The translations under genes and the position numbers were made by a program. From Streptosporangium subroseum (GTDB lineage: Bacteria; Actinomycetota; Actinomycetes; Streptosporangiales; Streptosporangiaceae): DNA of 64,000 nucleotides. The notes under the pieces are model-generated. The model was not told the origin of the DNA. It worked only from the letters and a program-made list of their open reading frames with translations, and did not search any database. Below are positions 17,643 to 25,298 of this stretch, piece by piece. The stretch covers positions 62,001 through 126,000 of the forward strand of contig NZ_FZOD01000017.1 of NCBI RefSeq assembly GCF_900188345.1. Direction: 5' to 3'. Numbering within the stretch: the first letter of the stretch is position 1; each line of letters begins with the position of its first letter.

Positions 17643-18590
17643 TCAGAGGCGGTAGACCCGGCGGGCGGTCGCGGTGAACACGTCGTGGACGACCTGGGCG
17701 GGCCGGTCGGCGAGGACCTCCTGCCAGGTGGAGACCAGGGTGGGCAGGTCGGTCCAGAGCTTCTCGATCGGGAAGTTGCTTCCCCACATGCAGCGGCGGG
17801 AGCCGAAGAGCTCCAGGCAGGTGCCCGCGACCGTCTCGATCAGTGACCGGTCCACGCGGTGAACGAACGTGCCCTGGCCGGTGAGTTTCACCACGACGTT
17901 GGGCCGCTCGGCCAGGAGCTTCAGGCCGCTGGTCCACTCCGCGATCCGGGACGCCTCGGAGCCGTCGAGCATTCCCGCGTGGACCAGCACGAACGTGACG
18001 TCGGGGAAGTCCTCGACGAAGCTCGCGGCGTCGGCCATCTGGCCGGCGAACACCTGGAGTTCGAACAGCCAGCCGAGGTCGGCGAGGGAGGCGATGTTGC
18101 GGCGGAAGACGGGGTCCTTCATGCGGTCGGGGGCGGAGGCGAACCGGAACTCCGGCCGCTCGTGCCAGTGCAGCTGCAGCCGGGTGCCCCGCATGAGCGG
18201 GGTGAGCGCGGCCTGGCGGCGCATCACGTCCGCCGCGCCCTCGTCGAAGAGGTCCGCGGAGCCGATCACGGCCGTGGGCCAGCCGGTCTCGGCGTGCACC
18301 TCGTGCAGCCACCGCACCTCGTCCAGGGAACGGTCGAGCGGCCAGTTGGCCTGGACGTAGACCGCCGAGGTGATGCCGCAGGCGGTGGCCTCCTCGACGT
18401 ACTCCGACACCGGGTAGTCGCGGCGGATCGGTTCGTAGGGGCCGAAGATGCGCGGGACCATCTCTCCCTGGAGCCAGGGCAGGTCGGCGGCGCGCCAGAT
18501 GTGGTGGTGGGCGTCGACAATCCCGGCGGACGGAGCGGCGGACGGAGCGGTGGACGGAGCGGCGGACGGAAGGGCGGTGGTGTCGGTCAT
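17643..18590 (-). CDS. Amidohydrolase (amidohydrolase-2 family)
   Basis: A 315-residue TIM-barrel metal hydrolase. IVDAHHHIW gives the metal-binding HxH at about residues 28-30, with LVHAGM later and MWGSNFPIEKL carrying the late acidic/Asn position characteristic of ACMSD/lactonase-like members. The first 22 residues are a Pro/Ala/Ser repeat (PSAAPSTAPSAAPSA), probably disordered. ATG overlaps the CoxE stop (ATGA), so translation is coupled. Likely opens a lactone or lactam, or decarboxylates an intermediate of the operon's pathway. Confidence 0.88.
   Translation of the reverse strand: MTDTTALPSAAPSTAPSAAPSAGIVDAHHHIWRAADLPWLQGEMVPRIFGPYEPIRRDYPVSEYVEEATACGITSAVYVQANWPLDRSLDEVRWLHEVHAETGWPTAVIGSADLFDEGAADVMRRQAALTPLMRGTRLQLHWHERPEFRFASAPDRMKDPVFRRNIASLADLGWLFELQVFAGQMADAASFVEDFPDVTFVLVHAGMLDGSEASRIAEWTSGLKLLAERPNVVVKLTGQGTFVHRVDRSLIETVAGTCLELFGSRRCMWGSNFPIEKLWTDLPTLVSTWQEVLADRPAQVVHDVFTATARRVYRL
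18530..18577 (-). repeat. 12-bp tandem repeat coding Pro-Ser-Ala-Ala-type tail
   Basis: Near-perfect 12-bp units (GACGGAGCGGCG and GACGGAGCGGTG on the plus strand) inside the amidohydrolase N-terminus, encoding PSAA/PSTA. In frame, so it only changes the length of a disordered tail. Confidence 0.8.
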
Positions 18591-19765
18591 GAGCGGGTTC
18601 CCGTGGGTCGTGGGGTGGACCAGCGCCTCGCCGCCGCGCGCCGGAGGCCGGACAGGACCGCCGGGAGGCGGCGGACCTCCGCGAGGCCGGTGGACAGGTC
18701 GCGCACGCCGCCGAGGTGGTCGAGGCTGGGGAGCTGGGCGGCCATGGCGCGGGTGGCCGGGCTGTAGGTGGGGGAGCACGCCAGCGGCGACCACCAGACG
18801 AGCCGGTGGCCCAGGCGGGACAGGCGGGCGGTCGCGCGGACCATGGGCGTGTGGTCGCCGCGTTCGAGCCCGTCGGAGAGCACGATCACGAGCGCGCCCC
18901 TCGCGAGCGCCACGAAGCGCGGAACGCTCAGGAACTCGTGCAGGGCCGTCCCGATCGCCGTGCCGCCGTCGGCATCCGTCACCTGCCCGGATACCGCCCG
19001 CAGCGCCCGGCCGGTGTTCGGGTGCGACAGCGCGGAGGTGATCCGGGTGAGCCGGGTGCCGAAGGTGAAGACCTCGGTGCGGGCCGGTGCCGCGCGCAGC
19101 GCCGTGTGCGCCAGGCGGAGCAGGTCCGGGGTGTGCTGCCGCAGCGAGCCCGAGACGTCGACCAGGATGAGCAGGCGACGCGGGCGCGGAGGCCGGGCGC
19201 GACGGCGAAGCTCGATGATCTCCCCGTCGTGGCGGCGCGCCCGCCGCCAGATGTGCCGCATGTCCAGCCGGTCCCCGGACCGCGCGGAGCGCCGCCGCCG
19301 CGAGGGCGCCCGGGGCAGTACGGCGGGCCAGGCTGCCTCCAGCGCCCGCATGACCGAGCGCCGCCGCTCGTCGGCCGGACCGAAGTCCCGCCTGCCGTAC
19401 GTGCTGAGCGAGCTGGCCTCGGTGCCGTCGCCGGGCAGCACCTCCTGCGGGGCGGGGTCGTCCTCGCCCGGACCCTGAGGGGAGGGCACGTCGCTCTCCC
19501 CGGCCGGCGGCGGGACGATGTCCTGGAGGCCGCCCTGCCGGAACCACGCGTCGAAGACCCGGTCGAACGCGGCGAGCTCGTCGACGTCGTGCAGCAGCGT
19601 GATCCGGGCGTACCAGTACAGGGCGGTCAGGTCACGCGGCGGCGACGCGCCGATGACCCGCAGCAGGTCGGCCTGTTTCGGCAGCGCGGTGGTCACGCCC
19701 GCGGCGCGCAGCGCGGACAGGAACCCCCACACATGGCCGGCGGCGAGGGCGACGGGTTCAGGCAT
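18587..19765 (-). CDS. VWA-domain protein of the CoxE type
   Basis: A 392-residue CoxE-like protein. An N-terminal helical region (MPEPVALAAGHVWGFLSALR onward) precedes a low-complexity acidic stretch (about residues 90-125). The VWA domain begins near RRLLILVDVSGSL, with a MIDAS-type DxSxS reading DVSGS and a later DGGTAIG segment. With MoxR-type ATPases, CoxE proteins act in maturation of molybdenum-containing dehydrogenases, notably in cox clusters. Lying just downstream of moxR and the Mo-hydroxylase genes supports that role. Its start has been copied four times upstream (see the 46-bp repeat). Confidence 0.88.
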   Translation of the reverse strand: MPEPVALAAGHVWGFLSALRAAGVTTALPKQADLLRVIGASPPRDLTALYWYARITLLHDVDELAAFDRVFDAWFRQGGLQDIVPPPAGESDVPSPQGPGEDDPAPQEVLPGDGTEASSLSTYGRRDFGPADERRRSVMRALEAAWPAVLPRAPSRRRRSARSGDRLDMRHIWRRARRHDGEIIELRRRARPPRPRRLLILVDVSGSLRQHTPDLLRLAHTALRAAPARTEVFTFGTRLTRITSALSHPNTGRALRAVSGQVTDADGGTAIGTALHEFLSVPRFVALARGALVIVLSDGLERGDHTPMVRATARLSRLGHRLVWWSPLACSPTYSPATRAMAAQLPSLDHLGGVRDLSTGLAEVRRLPAVLSGLRRAAARRWSTPRPTGTRS

Positions 19766-19811
19766 CGCCGGACACCTCCTTACGGCCTGCGGCGAGGACG
19801 GGCTCAGGCAT
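19758..19811 (-). CDS. Junction mini-ORF 4 (17 residues)
   Basis: Reads MPEPVLAAGRKEVSGDA. Its TGA overlaps the true coxE ATG at 19,765 (ATGCCTGA), completing the chain from moxR to coxE. GGAGGTG inside this unit provides the ribosome site for coxE. Confidence 0.45.
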   Translation of the reverse strand: MPEPVLAAGRKEVSGDA

Positions 19812-19857
19812 CGCCGACCACCTCCGTACGGCCTGCGGGGACGACGGGCTCAGGCAT
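19804..19857 (-). CDS. Junction mini-ORF 3 (17 residues)
   Basis: Reads MPEPVVPAGRTEVVGDA. The ribosome-site position before it is degenerate (GGGGGCG), so initiation here would depend more on coupling from unit 2. Confidence 0.45.
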   Translation of the reverse strand: MPEPVVPAGRTEVVGDA

Positions 19858-19903
19858 CGCCGACCGCCCCCGCGCGGCCTGCGGCGAGGACGGGCTCAGG
19901 CAT
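19850..19903 (-). CDS. Junction mini-ORF 2 (17 residues)
   Basis: Reads MPEPVLAAGRAGAVGDA, with the same start and stop overlaps as unit 1. GGAGGTG lies upstream of its ATG. Length is preserved exactly despite substitutions. Confidence 0.45.
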   Translation of the reverse strand: MPEPVLAAGRAGAVGDA

Positions 19904-19949
19904 CGCCGGACACCTCCGCATGGCCTGCGGCGAGGACAGGTTCAGGCAT
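19896..19949 (-). CDS. Junction mini-ORF 1 (17 residues)
   Basis: Reads MPEPVLAAGHAEVSGDA. It begins with the coxE start (MPEPV) and ends with the moxR tail (GHAE, GDA). Its ATG lies within the last codons of moxR (ATGCCTGA overlap), and its own TGA overlaps the next ATG in the same way. Expression is untested; it may be only a relay for ribosomes. Confidence 0.45.
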   Translation of the reverse strand: MPEPVLAAGHAEVSGDA

Positions 19950-21000
19950 CGCCGAACAGCTCCTCCGCGTGCCCGAGGAGCAGCCGGGTGTCCTCCTCGT
20001 CCTTGATGAGCAGCCCGAGAGCGCGGCGCAGCGCCACGGGCCACGGGCTTCCGCCCTCGGCCAGGGCCGTCGCGCCCCGGGCCCACTCCACCGACTCGGC
20101 GATGCCGGGCCGCTTGAGCAATGGCAACCCGCGCACCCGCTGAACGGCGCGCACCAATCCCTCCGCCGCCCGCTCCTCCAGACCGGGTACGGCCGCGCGC
20201 AGGATCGCCCGCTCGCGATCGACCTCGGGGAAGGCGATCCAGTGGTAGAGGCACCGCCGCTTGAGCGCGTCGTGCAGTTCGCGGGTCCGGTTGGAGGTCA
20301 GCACCACGATCGGCGGGGTGCGCGCCCGGATGGTGCCCAGCTCCGGGATGGTGATCTGGAAGTCGCCCAGGAACTCCAGGAGGAACGCCTCGAACTCGCT
20401 GTCGGCGCGGTCGATCTCGTCGATCAGCAGGACCGCGCCCTGGGCGGACTCCAGGGTGCGGAGCAGCGGCCGCCTCAGCAGGAACTCCTCGCGATAGAGG
20501 TCGCCGACCTCCTGGCCGCGGCTCTCCGCCACCCGGACCTGCAAGAGCTGCTTGGGATAGTCCCACTCGTACAGCGCCTGCCCGGCGTCCAGCCCCTCGA
20601 AGCACTGGAGCCGGATGAGGTCCCGGCCGACGACGCGCGAGAGCACCGAGGCGACCTCGGTCTTCCCGACGCCCGGCTCTCCCTCCAGCAGCAGCGGCCG
20701 GTTCAGCCGCAGCGCCAGATGGATGGCCGTGCAGAGCCCTTCGTCGGCGAAGTACCCCTCCCGTTCGAGCGTCGCGGCGAGCTCGCGCTCGTCCAGGAGA
20801 GCCGGTGCCACGGAGGACCCACCGGGCGACACGGAGGACCCACCGGGCGCCACGGAGAATCCGCCGGGCGTCGCGATGGACCCGCCGGGTGCCACGGGGG
20901 ACTCGCCGGGCGCCACGGAGGATCCTTCGGGCGTCTCGAAGGATCCGCCGGGCACCACGGGAGACCCGCCGGGCGTCGTGAAGGACCTGCCGGATGTCAC
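19942..21000 (-). CDS. MoxR-type AAA+ ATPase
   Basis: A 352-residue MoxR-family ATPase. A low-complexity tail (residues 1-65) precedes the AAA core: Walker A GEPGVGKTEV, Walker B AVLLIDEIDRAD, sensor-1 VVLTSNRTRE and an arginine-containing LKRRCLYHW segment. Such ATPases pair with VWA proteins (CoxE, next gene) to insert metal or remodel molybdenum enzymes. ATG overlaps the stop of the EthD-like gene (ATGA). The tail of PGGS heptads is unusual for the family and looks like recent repeat expansion. Confidence 0.9.
   Translation of the reverse strand: MTSGRSFTTPGGSPVVPGGSFETPEGSSVAPGESPVAPGGSIATPGGFSVAPGGSSVSPGGSSVAPALLDERELAATLEREGYFADEGLCTAIHLALRLNRPLLLEGEPGVGKTEVASVLSRVVGRDLIRLQCFEGLDAGQALYEWDYPKQLLQVRVAESRGQEVGDLYREEFLLRRPLLRTLESAQGAVLLIDEIDRADSEFEAFLLEFLGDFQITIPELGTIRARTPPIVVLTSNRTRELHDALKRRCLYHWIAFPEVDRERAILRAAVPGLEERAAEGLVRAVQRVRGLPLLKRPGIAESVEWARGATALAEGGSPWPVALRRALGLLIKDEEDTRLLLGHAEELFGDA
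20815..20982 (-). repeat. 21-bp tandem repeat (PGGS heptads) in the MoxR N-terminus
   Basis: About eight copies of a seven-codon unit, variants of SVAPGGS (FTTPGGS, PVVPGGS, FETPEGS, SVAPGES, PVAPGGS, IATPGGF and so on). Encodes a flexible, probably disordered tail before the ATPase domain. Confidence 0.85.
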
Positions 21001-21299
21001 AGTTGTGCGTGCTCGGTCGTGAGCAGGTGGACCCGCTGGGCGGTGTGCGCGGCGGCGTCGGCCGCGGCGGCCTGGCCGTGCTCGGAGCCGAAGGCGGCGA
21101 CCCGGGCGTCCTCGTCGTCGAAGTAGAGCTCGTTCACCGAGTCGTACGGCGCGTCCTCGCCGTTGCTGACGCTCACCGTGTACTTACGCAGTCCGGGAAG
21201 CTTCCTGGCGAACTCGATGTGCTCCTCCACGACCCACTTCGCGAACTCCTCGTGGGATATGTTCTCCGCGCGCTTGAGCAGTGACACGACTTTCAACAT
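20997..21299 (-). CDS. EthD-like dimeric alpha/beta-barrel protein
   Basis: A 100-residue protein starting at MLKVVSLLKR, with EEFAKWVVEEHIEFARKLPG and a VNELYFDDEDA segment, the EthD/ferredoxin-like fold pattern. Its length is typical. The ATG at 21,299 is taken rather than the open frame to 21,371, because the family starts here. Family members accompany degradation operons and often shield or deliver a hydrophobic substrate; the precise job here is unknown. It sits between the Mo-hydroxylase and MoxR genes, with stop/start overlap to moxR. Confidence 0.8.
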   Translation of the reverse strand: MLKVVSLLKRAENISHEEFAKWVVEEHIEFARKLPGLRKYTVSVSNGEDAPYDSVNELYFDDEDARVAAFGSEHGQAAAADAAAHTAQRVHLLTTEHAQL

Positions 21300-21330
21300 G
21301 GTGATCGATTCCTTTATCTTTAGTGGGTTT

Positions 21331-22338
21331 TCAGGCGTTCCCGCGCAGGGCGTCCAGCCCGCGCAGGACACGTTCGGGGGTGAACGGCATCGCCGTGAGA
21401 CGCACGCCGCAGGCGTCGAAGACGGCGTTGGCGATGGCCGGGATCGGCGCGTTGGCGGTCATCTCGCCGATGCCCTTGGCACCGTAGGGGCCGTTGCCCG
21501 CCGGGCGTTCCAGGAACAGGCTGTGCTGCACGGGAATGTCGGCGGGGCCGGGCATGAGGTATTCGGCGAAGTCCCGGGGCCCGTGGTCGCGCCGCGGGTA
21601 GTAGGGCTCGGTGGTCTCGAACAGGGCGTGCGACAGGCCCATCCAGGCTCCGCCCTCGACCTGCTGGGTCGCCATGGCCGGGTTGAGCGCCCGGCCGATC
21701 TCGTAGACGTTGTAGAGCTCCAGCACCTCGACCACCCCGGTCTCGTCGTCCACCTCGACGAAGGCGGCCGTGCACGCGTGCGCCTGGCACGAGTCGGGGT
21801 CCATCTCTCCCGTCTCGGGCACCGGCGTGCTCGGCTCCTTGAGGAAGATGCCGCGCCCGGAGATCGTGCGGCCGTGTTTGAAGTGCGCGGCGAGCGCCAG
21901 GTCGGTGATGTGGATGCTCTTCTCGTCCGAGCCCTTCAGCTTGATGAGGCCGGTGCCGTCGGTCTCCAGGTCCGCGGCGTCGACCTCCAACTCCTCGGCG
22001 GCGACCTCCAGCATCACGCCGCGCGCCTCGGCCGCCGCCATGATGACGGCGTTGCCGACGCGGTGGGTGCCCCGGCTGGCGAAGGTTCCCATGCAGTGCG
22101 GGCCGGTGTCGGTGTCGGCGGTGTCGACCAGGACGTTCTCGATCGGCAGGCCGAGCGTCTCGGCCGCGCACTGCGCGGCGATGGTCTTGATTCCCTGGCC
22201 GAGGTCCACCGAGGACAGCGTGATCACGAACGTGCCCGTGGTCGTGGAGTGGATCAACGCCTGTGAGGGGTCGCCGCCGAGGTTCATGCCGGTCGGGTAG
22301 TTCACCGAGGCGTACCCGCGCCCGCGCAGCTTGGCCAT
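21331..22338 (-). CDS. Molybdenum hydroxylase, second (medium) Mo-binding subunit
   Basis: A 335-residue polypeptide corresponding to the C-terminal half of xanthine-dehydrogenase-type large subunits. SVDLGQGIKT is the molybdopterin-contacting Gln-Gly motif, and GAKGIGEMTANAP contains the active-site Glu (GxKGxGE). It starts 3 bp after the stop of the first Mo subunit, so the usual single large subunit of about 760 residues is divided at the domain boundary. Eubacterium barkeri nicotinate dehydrogenase (NdhL/NdhM) shows the same division. Hydroxylates an aromatic N-heterocycle or aldehyde; the exact substrate is not readable. Confidence 0.9.
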   Translation of the reverse strand: MAKLRGRGYASVNYPTGMNLGGDPSQALIHSTTTGTFVITLSSVDLGQGIKTIAAQCAAETLGLPIENVLVDTADTDTGPHCMGTFASRGTHRVGNAVIMAAAEARGVMLEVAAEELEVDAADLETDGTGLIKLKGSDEKSIHITDLALAAHFKHGRTISGRGIFLKEPSTPVPETGEMDPDSCQAHACTAAFVEVDDETGVVEVLELYNVYEIGRALNPAMATQQVEGGAWMGLSHALFETTEPYYPRRDHGPRDFAEYLMPGPADIPVQHSLFLERPAGNGPYGAKGIGEMTANAPIPAIANAVFDACGVRLTAMPFTPERVLRGLDALRGNA

Positions 22339-22341
22339 GGC

Positions 22342-23727
22342 CTACAGCCCTTCTCGCGTTGTGGAGGACATGCGGCGGTAGGCCTCGGGCAGCTCGTGCC
22401 CGACCATCTCCGCGGCCTTCTGGACCACTTCGACCAGGGCCGTTCCCTCGGCGACCTTGCGGTGGGCCTTGAGGTCCCCGTCGCGGTAGGCGTTGAGGAG
22501 ACGTAGCTGGAGCGGATCCATGGACAGCGCCCTGGCGACCCGATCCATTTGCGACTCCAGCGCGAAGTCGCCGATGGTCACGCCGAACCCGCGCATGGCG
22601 CTGGACGGCGTGCGGTTGGTGAACACGCAGTGGCAGTCGGCCCACACGTTGGGGATCGAGTACGGCCCGGGCATGTGGGCGGCGGCCTTGGTGGTGCCGT
22701 ACGGGGTGTGCCGGGCGTAGGCGCCGGAGTCGACGTACAGGGTGACCTTGCGGCCGATGATCCGGCCGTCGTTCATCACGGCGTCCTTGATGTAGATGCG
22801 CTCGGCCGCGCGCGGCGAGGAGACCTGCATCTCCTCGTACCTGTTGTAGACGAACTTGACCGGGCGATCGGTCATCATGGCGGCCACGCAGGCGACCGGT
22901 TCGACGATGACGTCGACCTTGCCGCCGAAGCCGCCGCCCACCGTCCCGCCGACGATGCGCAGCTTGTTGAACGGGACCCCCAGGATCAGCGCGGTGTTGT
23001 CGAGGGTGAAGAAGCACGCCTGGGTGTCGGAGTGGATGCGCAGCCGGCCGTCCGCCTGCGGGATCACCACGCAGCCGGTGGTCTCCGTGGGGGCCTGCTC
23101 GATCGGCGCGGACTCGTAGCGCCACTCGAAGACGTGGTCGGCCTGCCCGAACGCCTTCTCCACGTCGCCGAAGCGGATCCGCCGGCAGTGGTGTCCCTCG
23201 TACGTGAAGAAGTTCCGGCCATGGTACTCGTTGACCAGCGGCGCCCCCTCCGCCAGGGCCTCCTCGACGTCGAAGACCGCCGGCAGGTCCTCGTAGTCGA
23301 CCCTGACCCGGGCCGCGCCCTCCAGGGCCGCCGCCTCGGACTCGGCGACCACGGCGCAGATCGGCTCGCCGAGGTAGCGGACCTTGTCCACGGCCAGGAT
23401 GGGCTCGTCGTCAGGCTCGACGCCGATCAGCTTGAGCGGGGTGTAGAGGTTGTTCGGGATGTCGGCGTGGGTGAGGATCCGCACGACGCCGGGCACCGCG
23501 AGGGCCTCGGTCAGATCGACGCCCCGGATCCTGGCGTGGTGGCGGGCCGAGCGGTGCATCTTCAGGTGCAGCAGCCCGGGCGGGGCGACGTCCTCGAAGA
23601 ACTCGGTCCGGCCGGTGACGTGCCCGCGCGCGTCGGAGCGCTGGACGACGGAGCCGATGACGGTGAAGTCGTCCTCGCGTTCGGCGGCGAAGGGACTCTT
23701 GTCGATGGGGGCGAGCCGGTAGGTCAT
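22342..23727 (-). CDS. Molybdenum hydroxylase, first (large) Mo-binding subunit
   Basis: A 461-residue N-terminal half of a Mo-hydroxylase large subunit. The a/b hammerhead domain (residues about 20-130, AVDKVRYLGEPICAVVA) is followed by Mo-binding domain 1 with GGTVGGGFGGK and SSAMRGFG. It ends after the AYRDGD region, where single-chain homologues continue into the second Mo-binding domain. The start at MTYRLAPIDKS overlaps the 2Fe-2S subunit stop (ATGA). A longer open frame to 23,850 is an artefact of the overlap. It must assemble with the 335-residue partner. Confidence 0.9.
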   Translation of the reverse strand: MTYRLAPIDKSPFAAEREDDFTVIGSVVQRSDARGHVTGRTEFFEDVAPPGLLHLKMHRSARHHARIRGVDLTEALAVPGVVRILTHADIPNNLYTPLKLIGVEPDDEPILAVDKVRYLGEPICAVVAESEAAALEGAARVRVDYEDLPAVFDVEEALAEGAPLVNEYHGRNFFTYEGHHCRRIRFGDVEKAFGQADHVFEWRYESAPIEQAPTETTGCVVIPQADGRLRIHSDTQACFFTLDNTALILGVPFNKLRIVGGTVGGGFGGKVDVIVEPVACVAAMMTDRPVKFVYNRYEEMQVSSPRAAERIYIKDAVMNDGRIIGRKVTLYVDSGAYARHTPYGTTKAAAHMPGPYSIPNVWADCHCVFTNRTPSSAMRGFGVTIGDFALESQMDRVARALSMDPLQLRLLNAYRDGDLKAHRKVAEGTALVEVVQKAAEMVGHELPEAYRRMSSTTREGL

Positions 23728-24260
23728 CGCGACACCGCCTCTTCCGCCGGCCGCGCCGGCGCGGTGCCCTCGATGCCCTCGACGCTCTCCCCGCGCCTGC
23801 GCCTGGCCGCGTCCAGGATGGCGATCATGATGGGCCGGTAGCCGGTGCACCGGCAGACGTTGCCCGAGATCGCCTCGGCCACGTCCTCCTCGCTCGGATC
23901 GGGATCACGATCCAGCAGAGCCTCCGCGACCATGATCATGCCTGCCGTGCAGAACCCGCACTGGGTGGCGAAGTTGTCGACGAAGGAGCTCTGCACCTCG
24001 TCGAGGTTCCCGCCGACGGCCACTCCCTCCAGCGTGCGGACCGAGCAGTCCGCGACCGTCTCCACGGCGATCAGGCACGCGGGCGCGGGCCGGTCGTCGA
24101 CCAGGACGGTGCAGGTGCCGCAGCTTCCCTGCGCGCAGCCGCGCTTGGCAGCGGTGAGCCCCAGCGCCTCACGCAGGACCGCCAGGAGCGTGACTCCCGG
24201 CCTGGCGATGAACTCCCTGGGCTCGCCGTTGACGACGAGCGAGACGATCTGTGACGGCAT
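23724..24260 (-). CDS. Molybdenum hydroxylase 2Fe-2S subunit
   Basis: 178 residues with both iron-sulphur sites of the CoxS/XdhC-like small subunit. The plant-ferredoxin cluster is GCAQGSCGTC with a following Cys (about residues 42-62), and the helical-domain cluster is CGFCTAGM plus CRCTGYRP (about residues 100-145). It passes electrons from the Mo site to FAD. The C-terminal 25 residues are an Ala/Glu/Arg tail beyond the fold. Coupled to the Mo subunit by ATGA. Confidence 0.95.
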   Translation of the reverse strand: MPSQIVSLVVNGEPREFIARPGVTLLAVLREALGLTAAKRGCAQGSCGTCTVLVDDRPAPACLIAVETVADCSVRTLEGVAVGGNLDEVQSSFVDNFATQCGFCTAGMIMVAEALLDRDPDPSEEDVAEAISGNVCRCTGYRPIMIAILDAARRRRGESVEGIEGTAPARPAEEAVSR

Positions 24261-24353
24261 GGTCCGGCCCTTTCTGGTGGATGGGCGCGTGCGGTGAACG
24301 GTCGGCGGGTGTCTCCGAGCCCCGACCGGGTGGGTTCGAGGGCGGGTGCGGGG

Positions 24354-25157
24354 TCACCGGCCGGCGAAGGCCCGGCGCAGGTGCACGGGCAGGACGCGCG
24401 CCCGATACCACGCGCTGGCGTAGGCGTCGTCGAAGGGCGCGGTGTCGGCGCGGGCGGCCTCTCCGGCCTCGGTCAGGACCTCGGGGCTCAGCGGGCGATC
24501 TCGCAGCAGCCGCTCGGCCGAGACCGCGCGTACCGGGCGGGGGGCGACGCCGCCGAGGGCGATCCTGGTCGAGGTCACCACGCCGTCCGCGGTGCGGGTC
24601 ACGGAGGCGACGGTCACGATGGACGCCGAGTTCAGCTTGCGGCGCATGGCCTTGTGGTAGTACCAGGTTCCCGGTTCGGGCAGTGCCGTCACCACCGCCG
24701 TGACGAACTCGCCCTCGGCGATCCCCGAGGCGAGCACCTCGGCCACCGGGACGTCGCGCCGCCCGGCAGGCCCGGCGATCTCGCACGTCGCGTCGAGGGC
24801 GAGCAGGCAGACGGCCAGGTCACCGTAGGGCTGCTCGACGAACAGGTTGCCGCCCACGGTCGCCAGGTTGCGGATCGTGGGGGAGGCGATCGTGCGCAGC
24901 GCCGGACGGAGGAAGGCGAGCTCGGGATGCTCCTCGACGGAGGACAGGGGAGCCGCCGCGCCGATCCGGGCCACGCCGTCGCGGACCTCGATCCCCGCCA
25001 GCCCCGCCCTGCGCAGGCTGACCAGCTCGCTCCGGGTCGCGGCCCCGCTGTTGACCAGCGGCATCACGACGGTGCCGCCGCCCATGATCCAGCCGCCCCT
25101 CGCGGAGTGGACGGCCACGGCCTCGGCGGACTCGGGTAGGTGGACCGCCTGGATCAT
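24354..25157 (-). CDS. Molybdenum hydroxylase FAD subunit
   Basis: A CoxM-type flavoprotein of about 268 residues. GWIMGGGTVVMPL is near the N-terminus in place of the more common AGGTDL, IRNLATVGGNLF is the flavin-binding TxGGN motif, and a C-terminal CO-dehydrogenase-flavoprotein-like region follows. The start at MIQAVHLPES matches family starts; an in-frame ATG eight codons earlier (25,181) is open. First gene of the ten-gene leftward operon, facing the GntR regulator. Confidence 0.9.
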   Translation of the reverse strand: MIQAVHLPESAEAVAVHSARGGWIMGGGTVVMPLVNSGAATRSELVSLRRAGLAGIEVRDGVARIGAAAPLSSVEEHPELAFLRPALRTIASPTIRNLATVGGNLFVEQPYGDLAVCLLALDATCEIAGPAGRRDVPVAEVLASGIAEGEFVTAVVTALPEPGTWYYHKAMRRKLNSASIVTVASVTRTADGVVTSTRIALGGVAPRPVRAVSAERLLRDRPLSPEVLTEAGEAARADTAPFDDAYASAWYRARVLPVHLRRAFAGR

Positions 25158-25204
25158 CACGTCAGGGACTCCCTGGCTCATTCCGTTACAGCGGGGTTAA
25201 CTAT

Positions 25205-25220
25205 CGATAATTGATTATCG
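25205..25220. promoter_or_regulatory. Perfect palindrome, likely operator of the GntR/FCD regulator
   Basis: CGATAAT-TG-ATTATCG: two perfect 7-bp arms around a 2-bp centre, in the 140-bp gap between the divergent GntR gene and the Mo-hydroxylase operon, 48 bp before the FAD subunit start. A further CGATAA half-site lies at 25,262-25,267 near the regulator. Position and symmetry fit an FCD-type GntR operator. Confidence 0.65.
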
Positions 25221-25298
25221 GCACCGTATTTCGGGCTCTGTTCCGGCGTCAAGGGGGAGATCGATAAGCGTGAATCGACACTCGGTAGGATTCGCCCC

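Larger units (their letters stand above)
19758..19955 (-). repeat. 46-bp tandem repeat at the moxR-coxE junction
   Basis: The shared 12-mer CAGGCATCGCCG (plus strand) recurs at 19,759, 19,805, 19,851, 19,897 and 19,943, exactly 46 bp apart. On the coding strand every unit carries a purine-rich ribosome-site-like stretch (GGAGGTG in three; GGGGGCG in one), ATG, the first codons of coxE and the last codons of moxR. It arose by duplicating the moxR end/coxE start overlap. Confidence 0.95.

Noticed and set aside
19758..19955. CRISPR-like array, because of regular 46-bp repeats
   Set aside because: Units are contiguous without unique spacers and contain coding and ribosome-site sequence; a tandem duplication explains them.
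18716..20143. 475-codon plus-strand open frame over the CoxE region
   Set aside because: Shadow of CoxE; its later part passes through the 46-bp repeat and is repetitive nonsense.
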